From Balanoglossus misakiensis (taxonomy: Eukaryota; Hemichordata): 64,000 nucleotides of DNA. Of the stretch, positions 33,256 through 45,509 are shown piece after piece. The stretch spans positions 12,152,001-12,216,000 of the forward strand of contig CM082586.2 of NCBI GenBank assembly GCA_040954595.2, in the 5' to 3' direction. A model generated the notes under the pieces. That model searched no databases, was not told the DNA's origin, and saw only the letters and a list, made by a program, of their open reading frames with translations. The position numbers and the translations under genes were made by a program. The stretch's first letter is position 1. Every line of letters starts with the position of its first letter.

Positions 33256-35085
33256 TATATCATTTTGATATCAAAAGTACACTAGTCAAAAATGTTAGAT
33301 GTACAGGAATAAGTTTATTATTACTGTACACCATGAAGTATGCCTGTAAACATTAATACTGCAGTGACTTATGCATGCTTCTCACTATTTTGGTATTGGC
33401 CCAGTATTCTTTAAAATCACCAGGAATGATGTTTTGAACATTTTTTTATTAGTATGATAGTTAAGTTTTTTGTTATCATTTTAAATTCTATTCTCAGATG
33501 CTGTGGAAACTCAGTAAAAAAATGAATAGGTGACCAGAACTCCAGAAGAGTCTATATGGTAATAACAAAAGTAGAAGCTATCTGAAAGGTGACTTGAGAA
33601 AGGTAAGTTTGCAGCTACAATCTCCACTTATAAACTAAGACCATGGGGAAATGTACCATACTAAAATAGCAGAATCCGTGGACTTTTGCATGCATCCTGT
33701 GCCGTATACCGGTACAGACGGTATTTTCATGAGTGATGCAGTGTATTCTGTGCCAGTCATGATTTCACTTGTTCATTAGTGAAAATAACCTCAGTACAGC
33801 ACAGATCACACAGAGAGAGTTCTGCTATTATTGCATATGTTCCCTCAGATTTCACAAAAATTAATGTGCAAGAATCTATCATATACACCTGACTCTATTC
33901 AATAAAAAAAAATTTGTGAGTGTGTTGATAATTTTCACACATTTGAGTGTTTTAAAGAATAATAGACAGTAATGAAATATTTTTACAGCTGCAAGCTGGC
34001 ATGGCACATGTGAAGCATCCATAGAGGAGGAAACAGCCAACAATGACATGGACAGGTAATGTCACAACTCCATTGAGTCACAAGGTTGAACACGCAGTGT
34101 TTTACAATGCTGTCCATTTATCACTTTCACTTTAAACAGCTACTGTAAACTTATTAAAACCATGGTTTATGTGATCAATCTGTGATATGTCTGCAGATAC
34201 AGTTTTTAAATTTGTTACATTCCGACGTTTAAGTGTTGTTGTTTTTTCCTGATTGTGTACATGTTGTTACTTTCGTAACTTTAGACTGATTGCAACAACA
34301 GATGTCAGGCCAAGAGAGTTCAAAGCAGTGCAAGCAGAAAATGGTATTGTAAACAGAGGTGCTTTTCTGAGCTATACAATGTCTTCCAGAGAGGTAATGC
34401 AATTGCATAACAATTAATGGAAAATGATATGGGTGCACTATATGTTCTGACATTTCTATTTCATCAATATTATGGTCAGAGATCAACATCCCTCATGCAG
34501 GCTAAATATGATAATATAAGGTTATTCACTAATTATATTATATCATGCTACCGTCCACAATTCTGATTGGACGAGAGCTCAATCCAGCGATGATAAAATA
34601 CTCAATAATGCACTGCTAAAACGGTGACCTTTGACCTAATCCAAGTAATATGTTGTAAAAAATGTGATATTTGCATAAATGTGTTATCTGGGAAACTTTT
34701 GCAATTTTTGTTAAAAATTGTTTTCGCTGAAACCGCTTGTCATATTGCATTGAACTTTGGCAGGCATGTTCCATGTAGAGATTGAAGTAAGATATTGTAC
34801 AATTTGGTGATATTTTCATATTTGTGTTTTTGCCACTTTTGAACAAATATTTTCTGTGAAACTGCTTGTTGGATTGCTTTAAAATTGTTTTTTTCTCTGA
34901 TTGCTTTGAAATTTAAGATATAATTACATAACACATACATGTATATGTGCAACTTTTATTCAATTCTGATATCAGAAATATTCAATATTTAGCCAATTTT
35001 TTTGTAAGTTTCTTTGTTTTTGGTTAGCAAATCTTCTCCTAAATTGTCCAGTTGTTTTGAAAGTTACTGTTTACAAGGAGTTGTT
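33256..35085 (+). repeat. ~5-kb tandem unit, copy 2 (right part)
   Basis: Continues copy 2 past the LINE, parallel to 14646-16411. The AAGGAGTTGTTACCCCC segment near 35080 is the intact version of the BEL target. A DR1 site TGACCTTTGACCT lies at about 34625. It is otherwise AT-rich and non-coding apart from the listed exons. Confidence 0.85.
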
Positions 35086-35575
35086 ACCCCCAACTTAGAA
35101 ATGTTTACATAACTTTAATAGGCCAGCTGTTACAGAGACCACCGGCTATTAAATTTTAATTACCAGTGGCAGGTCAGTGTGTGTCTGTCTGTCTGTTCCA
35201 GGGCTGACTGAAAGAAGTTGCTTCTCATATGTGTTTGTACAGACAATTTTTGGTCAATTTTTTTTCTAGCACCACTTGTAAGACTGCCATGACACATGAC
35301 AGTTTTTTGGGCATGTTCTTTGATAATTTTTTTACATTCCATATTTCTATATCGTAAGATCATATCTGCTTGCAATGTCACCTTTAATTTTTATTCTGGT
35401 GTGTCACTGTTTCCGCATAATCCTCAAATGGGACCACAGTGTCCTTGATGCTATTTTTTTTTTCATTTTGTGGAGGGGTAAACACAAGTCCTTTCAAAGA
35501 TAATGCGCTGAATCAATGGCACTGTCTTTGGTGAAATGGAAACAGCCACTCGTTTTGTAAATACTACATGTAATG
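35086..35575. repeat. Module X, copy 3
   Basis: Matches 23161-23655. After about 35575 it diverges from the other units and leads into the N-terminal transposase exons. Confidence 0.8.
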
Positions 35576-35656
35576 CAAGGCTCCAGATCATGCAACACTA
35601 AAACATTGGTCAAGTAACTTAAAGTTATGAATATCATTCTTTTTTTTAAAAAACAG

Positions 35657-38063
35657 GGAGAAACCAATTTGAAATACATTTGGTATCTCTTGCAAAAACA
35701 GGACATGACAACGCCTAGTTTGTATCAGGTGAAACAGCATCTAGCTGACCTACCTGGAAAACTGGAACCAAATTTGGTATGCATAAACCATAATAATCTT
35801 TTGTCTAGATATGCATTGCAATTTCCAGTTATGTTTAATTAATGCATGTAAATGTATATATTGTCGTGCTGTGAAACTGTTTTGCATGGGGGTAATTTAC
35901 TTGTTATTCAAAAATATGCAGAACATTGACCATGTCAAATTTCCCCAAAATCTCACTGTTTATATAATAATAATGTTATTAATTGTCATTACAGTTTGTA
36001 GATGCCAAGGGACAGGAATACTATTCTTTGTCCATGATCGACACTATCAGAAGCAGGATAGCAACACCAAGTACATCTGGGCGTCTATCTCATTACCCCA
36101 GAAAACAAACTAATAATGTCATAAGGTATGTTGAGAGTTACATAAATTCATTGGTAATGTCACCATGGTAATGTGCTTAAACTAAACTTAGAAATTTGTC
36201 ATGATACCAAATCAGCACACAGATACATGTAGCGTAGATTTCTGAATGAACATGTCCTCATTGCATTGCATCGCATTGCATTGAGTCACCGACATCATTT
36301 ATGGCTGTAATGTCAAACAGGCTAACTCAACAAACCATACACGAGAAGATGTACACATTCGATAGTAAATATTTATTTGGTTCCTGCAGAATTCTACCTA
36401 TAACACTGTGGGAACCAAGTGTAACTGATTTTAAATGTATTTTGAAATAGGGAAATGTACGAAGCAAAGAAGTGGCATCTTCACCACAGATATCAAACAC
36501 CAATGGTTGAGGTAAATGATGAGGTTTTTTACCTGAAAGACTTTTTATGGATTGACAAAAATGGGACACAGCTGCTTGGGTACATCTCATCAATATATGT
36601 TGACGTAAAATAGTACTGTTTTTGTTTTTTTCCAATATCATTTTTCTCAAGTCATCTGTTTTGGGTTGTTAGTATTGACTCGTTCATCAAATTTTTGTCT
36701 CACCAACATGTTATCACTTGTCATTTAATTTGTTTCAGATGACACCTGAAGATTGTGAAGGTGAAAAGCCAGGTATTTTTGTGAAGGTCATTGTTTGTAA
36801 CATACGTGATCAAAAAGTATGTCATACAGACAAGATCCTAGCTATCCATAGTAATCAACTGAGGGGCCACTATAAAAGGTGATGTGAACAGCAAAACAGT
36901 TGGATGGAAGATAGATTCAGAGAATGGATTAAAGAGACTCTCCCATGAGGTATTTACAAATTCTACATTGTCATGGTTATCTGGTGGCCATGCATTTATT
37001 AAAAAGGAAGTGTAACGTTGGCTATTTTATCCCTGTCTTATATGATTGTAGACACTTGACTCCTTCCATCAGCATCAGGTGATAAGGTACATACCTATCA
37101 GTAAGCTTATAAAGATGGCCCAATTCAAGTTGGAAAATAAAATCATGAAAATAATGCAAAAAGTGGCAGCTCTAGAGGCTTTAACTAAAATTAAACAAAT
37201 CATGTCAATGGTAATGTTATCATGATTTATGTTATTATGCGATCACATATACATAAATATAAAATTGTTATTTCTGTTACAGTTTGTCAAGTCTTTGGTG
37301 TATGGACATCCAGAGTGTAATTACTGTACCAATACAATGTAGTTCTCTTCTCTGATGACGTTGGTAGCAGCAGTACCAAGAAGTGGAGTCCATTAAGTGT
37401 GTGGTGTTTGATGCTGGGAGGGCTACCAAAGGAGGACAACAACAAACTTGAGAACATTTCTTTTGTAAATGCTTCTGCAAGAGTAGATGCCTTGGAGCTG
37501 AGCAAACCTCTCGTAGCCGAGTTGAAAGTGTTAGAGTCCGAGGGGGTTGTAATGTTTGACGCCAACCTCAATAAGGAAGTTTTAGTGGTGTCCCCTCTTT
37601 TCTTAGTAAAAGCAGACAATGTTTGGCAGTCGGAGATTGTTAATCACACCGGTGCTGCATCAGCGAAATTCTGTCAATGCTGTACTGTAAGTAAATAGTG
37701 TTATTCTAGCAGTGGTACAATATGACATGCCAATACCCACAACACATAAAATCACTCTTTGGGTATTAAAGTCAAGGTGTATTGCCGTCTAGAATCTCAT
37801 AGCCACATTTATGGTTTGATAATTTGTAAGCAAAAGTGGCGGGCCTTTACACCAAAGCCAGTCCAGTCGACTTTTTCGTCTTTCCGAGGTTTATCCTGCA
37901 AGTACTGTTATATGCTGGTGTAACAATTTCCCATGGATTAATTGGGAAATCATCATTATTATTTACAGGTTTCCAGAAATGAGCCATTTGAGAAAGGTGC
38001 TCATCGGACCAAGGACTCCACACAGACAATCATCCGCGAAATAGAATCTGCTGGCACTGATGG
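35657..38063 (+). pseudogene. CACTA/KDZ-like transposase, N-terminal and catalytic exons
   Basis: Exons: 35657-35776 (TPSLYQVKQHLADLPGKL), 35995-36125 (YYSLSMIDTIRSRI), 36451-36511, 36739-36878, about 37283-37686 and 37969-38063. The long exon has FSDDVGSSSTKKWSPLSVW followed by MLGGLPKEDNNKL, then VLESEGVVMFDANL, then LVKADNVWQSEIVNHTG and FCQCCTVSK. This is the order of the two catalytic Asp regions and the CxxC insert in the animal CACTA/KDZ-like group. The start of the long exon has a stop or frame problem near 37340 (CAATGTAG...CTCTGATGACG). Intron phases otherwise agree. The last exon (IIREIESAGTDG) would splice naturally to the first exon of the C-terminal copies, but those lie upstream, so this copy has no 3' half. 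Confidence 0.7.
37136..37184 (-). repeat. Solo terminus of the TTAAAGCC MITE
   Basis: ATAATGCAAAAAGTGGCAGC followed by TCTAGAGGCTTTAA matches one end of the MITEs at 43627 and 59865. The other end is not found nearby. Confidence 0.6.
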
Positions 38064-38371
38064 GTGAGTTTTGTTAATTTTATTCAAGCTTTGAATGTGG
38101 AGTAATTGTCTGTTGAGCATTGTGGAACATGCACGTTTGTCTTGTAAAATCCTGACCATATTAATCCACGTACCTTTTGTATGTAGAAAATGTACAAAAT
38201 TTTACAGAAAGGGAGTGTCAATTTATCCGTGATGAAACTTTTGCACCATGAACAGAAACACAAACAGTTTCTCTATTAATGTCCATGACAAGTCACAGAT
38301 GCCAACACGGCACCGGGTACAAAGTTCAACCCCTGTTAATGGTTTTAAGTGGCGATGTGTAAACTAATTTA

Positions 38372-39437
38372 AGGGACCGTTCAGTTTTTACGGCCAGGGG
38401 GGGGGGGGGGGGCAAAATCCAGGGGGGGGTCACTTAAATTTTGAAGTCCAAAAGGGGGGGGGGGGTCATCTGTTATTTTTAAATGTTCAGGGGGGGGGGT
38501 CACAAACTTTTGCCACCGAACTTTTGCTTTTGAGTCCACAAAATTGCAGTTTCGCGCCCTTTATTTTACAAAAAAAATTAACATGGGAGGGGGTGTCCCC
38601 CTCCACATTAGAACATTTTTGCTGGTTTGTCTAGTGTACCAGGGCAGAGTGCTTGCCACCCCAACCCCACTGATGATAATATTTAACAAAGTAATACATA
38701 AAAAAGAATAATCGTTTAAACCATTTCGCATAACTGACAGTTTCGTGCTCCATCTTCTATATGCTGGAAGTTTTATAAATGATGTCATGATGAAGATGAC
38801 GCCAAATCTTCTTACTTTGAGTGGAATGGCAAAAAGTAAAATTGGTCCTCCCAAATATTGAGATGAATTTGCTTTTGAGTTCATAAAAATGCAACTTTGA
38901 GCTACATATTTTACAAAATTTTCTTATGTGGGACTATGTGTACCATGTCAGACTTATTCCCACCCACCCCTATTCTTACTTTGAGTGGAGTGGCAAAATC
39001 AAAATTTGTCCTGCCTAACATTGAGTTAGTTTGCTTTTGAGTTCATTAAAATGCAACTTTGAGCACCGTATTTTACAAAATTGTCTTATGTGGGAGGGCA
39101 CACCCCCGCCACTTTTCTTGTTTTACCAATTCTAGCAAGTATTGTATTGACTTGTCATTTTATTTTGTTCATAGATTTCTTTATTGCAACGATATTATTA
39201 TAAGAAATTTATAATTGAGGTGTGAGGAACCTCATTCCCTTTATTGCATACAGTGTACATAGGATCAGGATGGCAAATGTTTTCAGCGTAGGGGGGGTCA
39301 TCATATTTTTGGGTCTGTCAAAGGGTGGGTCATCATTTTTTGGTGCTGGGCGAAAGGGGGGGGGGGGGTCGGCCTGATTTTGAAAACCGATGACTCAAAC
39401 TTGCCGACCCCCCAGCCATAAAAACTGAACGGTCCCT
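38372..39437. mobile_element. Complete G-rich TIR element with TAA target duplication
   Basis: Inverted ends GGGACCGTTCAGTTTTTACG and its complement, flanked by TAA on both sides. Long G and C runs are just inside. The internal part is shared with 9056-9663/12601-12846 and 23660-24487. A 3-bp TAA duplication and GG-starting TIRs suggest a PIF/Harbinger-like non-autonomous element (inference). There is no transposase. Confidence 0.82.
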
Positions 39438-41626
39438 AAGTGGGCCGCCGCAAGCAGAAACACCCCTGATGCAAACTTGCTACATTTTGCGTAAAATGTA
39501 TCAAAAGTCAACGTGACGCATTACGCTTACAAACGACTACGTACGTAAATTTAATTGCACTGCTTGTGATTTATTAGAGTCCTGGCTTTTGGGGGGCAGA
39601 TGGAGCGCATATGGAGTCTTACACAATACCTCATTAATTATGCACATACCTAATTCTAGGTGAACCAATAGAGCTAGGGTTCTGGTTTTTGTTGGACCTA
39701 GACTTGTATGGGGTCCGATTTTTTTGCCCAAATTTGGGGTGACCTCAAGTGACCTTTGACCTACTTTCCCATATCTTGGTATCCACAGCTGATACAGCCT
39801 TGGCATTTGCTGGTTACCATGGGAACCGCTTGTGCCCCGCCAACGCTGCTTGCAGCTTTAATATTTTTTCTGCTATTTCCCTAGGGATTCATAGTCGATT
39901 CTATTTTCCTATCACGTGACCGATTCTGGCGAATCGCAACACAGTATTAGCATGAGGTATATTATAGTGTCATACATGAGAACGTGCACTTTTCTTCCTC
40001 TCTGGGGCTTGGGTCTGGAGGAAGTTAAAATCCGAACACTCCATAGGGCCCTACGTTTCAAACAATTTACTCGGTCCAATCAGTTGACAAAATGTATCAA
40101 TGTCGAAATGGAAATACTATTTTCAAAATACATTTTCCTAACGTGTTTCACCAAAGGGCGATACAGTGAATGTTTATCTAAAAACGGGAACGAGGTCGGA
40201 TTTTGTTTCTTTGTGACGAGAGTGATGGTACACTTCAATGATTTGTTTTATCTGGCCGATTATCAGAAGACACGTCACCAAAAGAGGGCGCACTAAGAAG
40301 TCTATTCGGGAAAGCTGTGAAATAATGAACCTCCCCGCCCCCCCCCCCCCCAAAAAAAAATGTCCGTTCAATTGAATACAACGCAATACATACGAAACCC
40401 ATCACCTTTTTGTTTTAAAGCAGTGGTGTGTTTACGCATGTACGTACATTCAATGACAATGGAGTTTGCAAGGAAAAAATGACAAAATAAGTCAAGTGTA
40501 TTTATTTCTATATTTCTAGAAATTCATGAAAAACATGTTGGTGATATTTACATAATAATAATCTTAGTCAAAGGCACGCAAGCACTGAACAATATGCTGT
40601 CTGCTCCATTAGCTCCAACTTTTCACTATGTTTTCAGTAATATTGCTCTGTGTATCTGCTGCGGTTTCTAGTATAAACTCCAGAAACATGACAAAATATC
40701 CAGAGTTTAGCTTATCAACACTACATGTATGTGCATATTCAGTATTATTATTGTGTAAAATTTAAATTCATGTCCGAACTAGAATTCATTTGTCAACAGT
40801 GATAACAATGGCCATTACACATACACAGGCAATGTTAATGATTGGAGTATTTGGTACTACATGTATATTAAAGTGATGTTTGGAGTAAAACAAGAAATTG
40901 CAATTTTTACACAGAATTAAAATACTGAAAATAAAGCTAAATGTTACAGATTTTCATCCAGTGGAATGCTCCTGCATGTAAAAGTTGCTTTGCCGGCGAA
41001 AAGTCGAGTGGGTGCGTAGTGAGGGCTTTTGTTATGTATTTTATTGTCCTGATGAAATGCGCCAGGACATAGACTGAGCTAATATTTATTATCGGATGAT
41101 TTTGTCTAATATTTATTTTCGGATAATATTGTCTAAGTTGTCTAATATGGGGGTCACACACACCATTAAGACGGTTCTGAAACGTCTCAGATCACATACT
41201 GTCTTAAAAAAAACATGTGTGGACGGTGTATAGTGGTTCTGAAACAGCTTAGATTTGAGACAGCTTTGCCCGTCAGACCTGATCCGGTGTAAGGATTAAA
41301 ACCTCTCTGCAATCCATTGTCTTTGGGACTGAGCCTCAGCGCCTATACACAAACTTTGTGTGTGTGAACACAAGGCGACTCAAACGATTAATGCTCTGTG
41401 TTTACCATAGGCAAATAGCGTCTCAATTTTGTTCGTGTATGAACCTGGTAAAAGGTAGAGCGTGTCAGAAGCATGAAACATGTGTAATTACACTATGTGT
41501 GGCGCTTTGGAAGGCATATCATATGCATTGTTGTATGCCAGCAGTGACATGGTAAAGGATTTGAACAACCAAAAATAACTTTACAAGAGCACTACGCAGT
41601 CTTGGAAGGCTGTTTCTGATTGGTAA
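39438..41626. other. Intergenic stretch without recognisable genes
   Basis: 39580-39860 is a dispersed repeat related to the intron array at 49430-50460 (TAATTATGCACATACCTAAT, CCTTTGACCTACTTTCC). The rest (39900-41620) is AT-rich unique-looking sequence with short open frames but no coding signature I can support, and a C/A homopolymer at 40330. Confidence 0.6.
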
Positions 41627-41884
41627 GGGAGCATTCGTTTTTTACAGGGAGGGGGGGCGGTGGAAATCAGGGGGGGGTTTACTTTTACAAAGCAGTTTTT
41701 AGGGGGGGACAAATTTTATAATCAATGGTTTGGGGGGGTCAATTTTTACAACAGATTTGTATGGAATTATAGCAAAAAACAACAGAATTGACGGTAAAGT
41801 GTATAAAATAGAATACGAACATTCTGTGTGATCAGGTGACAACAAGTACACTTTTGATCACAAAAATAACATTTTCAGGCTGTA

Positions 41885-42232
41885 TCATGGCAATATACAG
41901 AAACAGTGAACTATGTGAGCTGAAAGTTTCTGACCTAGACATGTACATGAACTGACATAAATTCACAGCAGAGAAAAAGATGCTGAAAAAAGACAAACTG
42001 AAAATAGTTGAAGCGCACATTGGCCGGAAACTGTGTCAAACAACTCTGGAAAGTCTCAGAGTAAACCATGAGAGGGACAAAGAGGAGGATGAGCAGGAGG
42101 ATGAAGAGGATGACTTGGACGAGGACAGTGAACCAGAAGATGAACATGTAGTGATAGGTGAACTAGGTGATTCAGAGGAAAGTGACTCAGAAAGTGATAG
42201 CGGCGACATTGAAAATGAACTCTTTCACATAA
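41885..42232 (+). pseudogene. Acidic, SAP-like ORF fragment in the TIR element
   Basis: A reading frame (one stop at ~41955) gives YRNSELCELKVSDLDMYMN, then KKMLKKDKLKIVEAHIG, then an Asp/Glu-rich stretch (EEDEQEDEEDDLDEDSEPED). The first part resembles a SAP DNA-binding helix-extended-helix (leucine/lysine spacing), the second an acidic tail. It is cut off by the nested MITE at 42233. It could be the C-terminus of the element's own transposase or a captured host exon; I cannot tell. Confidence 0.4.
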
Positions 42233-43028
42233 GGCTGCATTCACAAACACCTCTGGAGGGGGGGGGGGCAGGAGAATTGAGGGGGGGATTTGAAAAAATT
42301 GAGGGTATGTAAGGGGGGATTTGAAATAATTTAGGGACTGAAAGGGGGGGACTTGAAAACTTTGACGACTAAATATTTATTTTGAGTCCACAAAAATGCA
42401 GTTTCGCGCCCTTTATTTTACAAAATTTTCTAATGTGGGAGGGGGACACCCCCTCCCACACCCACCCCCTCCATTCATCAGCACCTTTCAATCATTGACT
42501 GGTTTATCTAGTGTCCCAGGTCAGGGGATTTGCCCCCACCCCATGATAACTTTGAGCGGCGACGGTTAAATTTGTCCTCCCCAACATACCGGTAGTTGAG
42601 TTAATTTGCTTTTGCCGGGTTCATTAAAATGCAGCTTTGAGCTCTGTATTTTATAAAATTTTCTTACGTGGGAGGGGGATACCCCCTCCCAATCCCACTC
42701 CCTTCAATTCTCGGTTTACAATGTCTCCCAACACAGAATACAAATACTTAAAAAAAAAAAACAATGTTCATTGAGGGGGTACATCAGTTTCAAATTCTCT
42801 TCATGGGAGCGCTGTTTTTTTCTTTTTTTACAAGATAGATAGGTGATGTGTTTTGCTCTGTGAAAGAAAATGGGTGGGGGGATTTCAAAATTTTGGCAGT
42901 TCGGAAGGGGGGGGGATTTGAAAATATTTCGGGTTGTGTACGGGGGGCATGTGAAAATTAGCGGTAAAAAAAATTGGATTCTCCCGTCCCCCCCCCCCCC
43001 CTCTCCAGAGGCGTTTGTGAATGCGGCC
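42233..43028. mobile_element. Nested MITE with TIR GGC(T/C)GCATTCACAAAC
   Basis: Ends GGCTGCATTCACAAACACC and GGCGTTTGTGAATGCGGCC, flanked by TAA (42230-42232, 43029-43031). It has internal G-rich blocks and a segment resembling 9300-9590 (GGGAGGGGGACACCCCCTCC-type). It is non-coding. Confidence 0.85.
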
Positions 43029-43626
43029 TAACAAGATCAGGCAGACAATGCACTACTTGGAAATCAAGGAACTATGTAGAACTATGTTGATTATGTGGTA
43101 TGTCGAACATACACCAATATCTGACAAAGTTTGATAAGTTTAATCCGGTGGATAAACTTTTTTTTTTTGGGGGGGGTCACATTTTACAATTGAAGAATTT
43201 AGGGGGGACACATTTTAGAAAAGTAATTTCGAGGGGGGTTGCCTTTTACATTTAGTCGGCGACTCAAATTCCACCGGCCCCCCCTCCCTGTAAAAAATGA
43301 ATGCTCCCTAGGATTTGAGACAGCTCAATCTGCATGTTATCAACAACTATATCCTGTTGTTATATCCAGGATTGTTGTTGCTACCCCTATTTATATCCCT
43401 ATAAATAGGGGTAGCCAAATGGCTGCGTTCATTGTGTAATTGACTCTGAAGGAGGCAACACGCGGACACACGCTCCCGAGAATGCATGGTTTTCGACCAC
43501 AAAATCCTTCACAATGCATACAAATTCCACCATGAATATGTATCCTACCGATTTATGGCGTAAATTCCCCAGAGAGACGAAAATCAGGGGCGATTTTCAG
43601 CATTTCTTGGCGTCGACGGTAACCGC

Positions 43627-43938
43627 TTAAAGCCCCCAGAGCTGCCAAATTTCATGGATTTTCTTCCACAGTAAAACACTTCAAATATATTCCCTATCCT
43701 CTAAAATCCTCACCATTAAGCCATATTACTTGCATTTGCATCAGTTTGTCATCTCTTGGTGATGCATACCACGATAGCTGCGTACTGTTTGTATGGAGGC
43801 TGATTAAACCGTTTTAATACATAGCATTTTCAAATCGCTACATACAGCCATAATCGGGCATCAGTAAAGTGTTCACATATACCTCAGTAAAATAAAATTG
43901 TGAAAATAATGCAAAATGTGGCAGCTATAGAGGCTTTA
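43627..43938 (+). mobile_element. MITE with TTAAAGCC ends (outside the giant element)
   Basis: About 310 bp, ends TTAAAGCCCCCAGAGCTGCC and GGCAGCTATAGAGGCTTTA. The same element in opposite orientation is at 59865-60212, inside the giant element. Flanks TTAA/TTAT suggest a TTAA target site (piggyBac-like, inference). Confidence 0.75.
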
Positions 43939-45449
43939 TTGTATTTCCCCATGTTTTAGGTCTCCATTTTGATTCACAATTTCATGTCAACAAGTTCACA
44001 TTCTACCACCACATCACATCTACACATCAACTATCACTGTGATAGAAGCTACCATTTTCAAGTTAAAGATATACAGTCACCGCAAATTTACATACACCCA
44101 TATATGGCTGAAATAGATTATTTGCGGGTTCTAAATAACATATGGCGGCGCTCTTTTTTTTCGCATGTGCCGCCCTACGGCGCGCCAAGTGTTTCAAAAT
44201 TATTTATCATTATTTTATAGAAAATTGATGTCTTTTAACAAAAAAATACGTAAAAACAGAAAAAACTGATTGGTGGTTTAAAAAACGAGTGTAAAAAGTA
44301 ATCCATCGTGGAGTAAAAAAAACAACAACAACAACAACAAAAAACTAACACACACAGAAGAAAATCTCACCTGTTGTCAAAAAAAACCCACCAAGCTTAC
44401 CAAAAAAACGTCCACAAGGCAGTTGCAAAAAAAAAAAATCACTAATTTGTCACAAAAAAAACACGCGCACATTTTTCACGAAAAACGCACACTTCACAAA
44501 AAATACACACAAAGTATTAAAAAGAACACTCTTTGAAAAAAAAGAGAGACTACAACTTTTAAAAATGCACACCCCCAGAACAAACAACACAGGCAAACAT
44601 AGAAAAAACACGAACATGTTAGCCATAAAAAACGGAGATATTTGTCACCGAAAAAAAACCCCGCACTCATGTCACCCAAAAACTAACGGGCCACTTTAAA
44701 AAACGCAGATGCACTGAGGTTGCAAAAATAAGCACATTTTTAATCCCCCGAAAAAAAAAACAGGCAATTTGAAAAAAAAACACACAGCAATTTGCAAAAA
44801 AAAAAAAAAAAAAAAGGAACATTTGTCACCCCCCAAAAAACATGCAATTTGAAAAAAAAACGCAGAGCAATTTACCAAAAAAAAAAAATATAGGAACATT
44901 TGTCACCCAAAAAAACCAGGCAATTTGAAAAAAAAAACGCAGAGCAATTTGCAAAAAAAAATATAGGAACATTTGTCACCCAAAAAAAAACAAGCAATTT
45001 AAAAAAAAAAAAAAACGCAGAGCAATTTGCAAAAAAAAAAAATATAGGAACATTTGTCACCCAAAAAAAAAAAACAGGCAATTTGAAAAAAAAACGCAGA
45101 GCAATTAGCAAAAAAAAGAAAATATAGGAACATTTGTCACCCCAAAAAACATGCAATTTGAAAAAAAAAACGCAGAGCAATTTGCAAAAAAAAAAATAAT
45201 AGGAACATTTGTCACCCAAAAAACAGGCAATTTGAAAAAAAAAACACGATATAAAATTTGAAAAAAAAAATATATAGGCACATTTGTCTCCCAAAATATT
45301 CAGGCAGATCCAAGTTGTAAAAAATGGTATATTTGTCATCCAAAAAATAAAATAAGCGTGTTTAAAAAAACGAGCATTCAGTTGTAAAAATAAATAATAG
45401 TCTTTAACAACTTGAAAAAAAAAACGGACGCATTTGAAAGAATAGCGTA

Positions 45450-45461
45450 TGCGCATGCGCC
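45450..45461. promoter_or_regulatory. NRF-1-type palindrome, left TIR, site 1
   Basis: TGCGCATGCGCC fits the NRF-1 consensus YGCGCAYGCGCR (last base differs on this strand, fits on the other). Mirrored at 63422-63433. Confidence 0.7.
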
Positions 45462-45497
45462 GAAAAAAAAAATGAGTGAGAAATCCTGGGGAATAAA

Positions 45498-45509
45498 TGC
45501 GCATGCGCA
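45498..45509. promoter_or_regulatory. NRF-1-type palindrome, left TIR, site 2
   Basis: TGCGCATGCGCA, a perfect consensus match, about 150 bp inside the TIR edge and upstream of the USP-AAA gene. Mirrored at 63374-63385. Confidence 0.75.

Larger units (their letters stand above)
24617..34395 (+). pseudogene. CACTA/KDZ-like transposase, C-terminal exons, copy 2
   Basis: Exons at 24617-24700, 24875-24988, 25211-25375, 25723-25889 and 26098-26248, then beyond the LINE at about 33497, 33989-34055 and about 34290-34395. It is better preserved than copy 1 at 25810-25889, where KPKIHMLLHLIVDITDYGP and CTDTER remain. A GAC-TAA stop at 25726-25731 and a shifted exon near 33518 make it non-functional. 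The LINE insertion in the following intron would not by itself have broken the protein. Confidence 0.7.
41627..43308. mobile_element. TIR element GGGAGCATTC with nested MITE
   Basis: Ends GGGAGCATTCGTTTTTTACA and its near-perfect complement, flanked by TAA/TAG. It carries a partial ORF (41885-42232) and is interrupted by the 42233-43028 element. G-run boxes adjoin both TIRs, as in the 38.4-kb family. Confidence 0.8.

Noticed and set aside
39916-40296. 126-residue open frame on the plus strand
   Set aside because: No recognisable domain, no splice or codon pattern, and located between repeats; not supportable as a gene.
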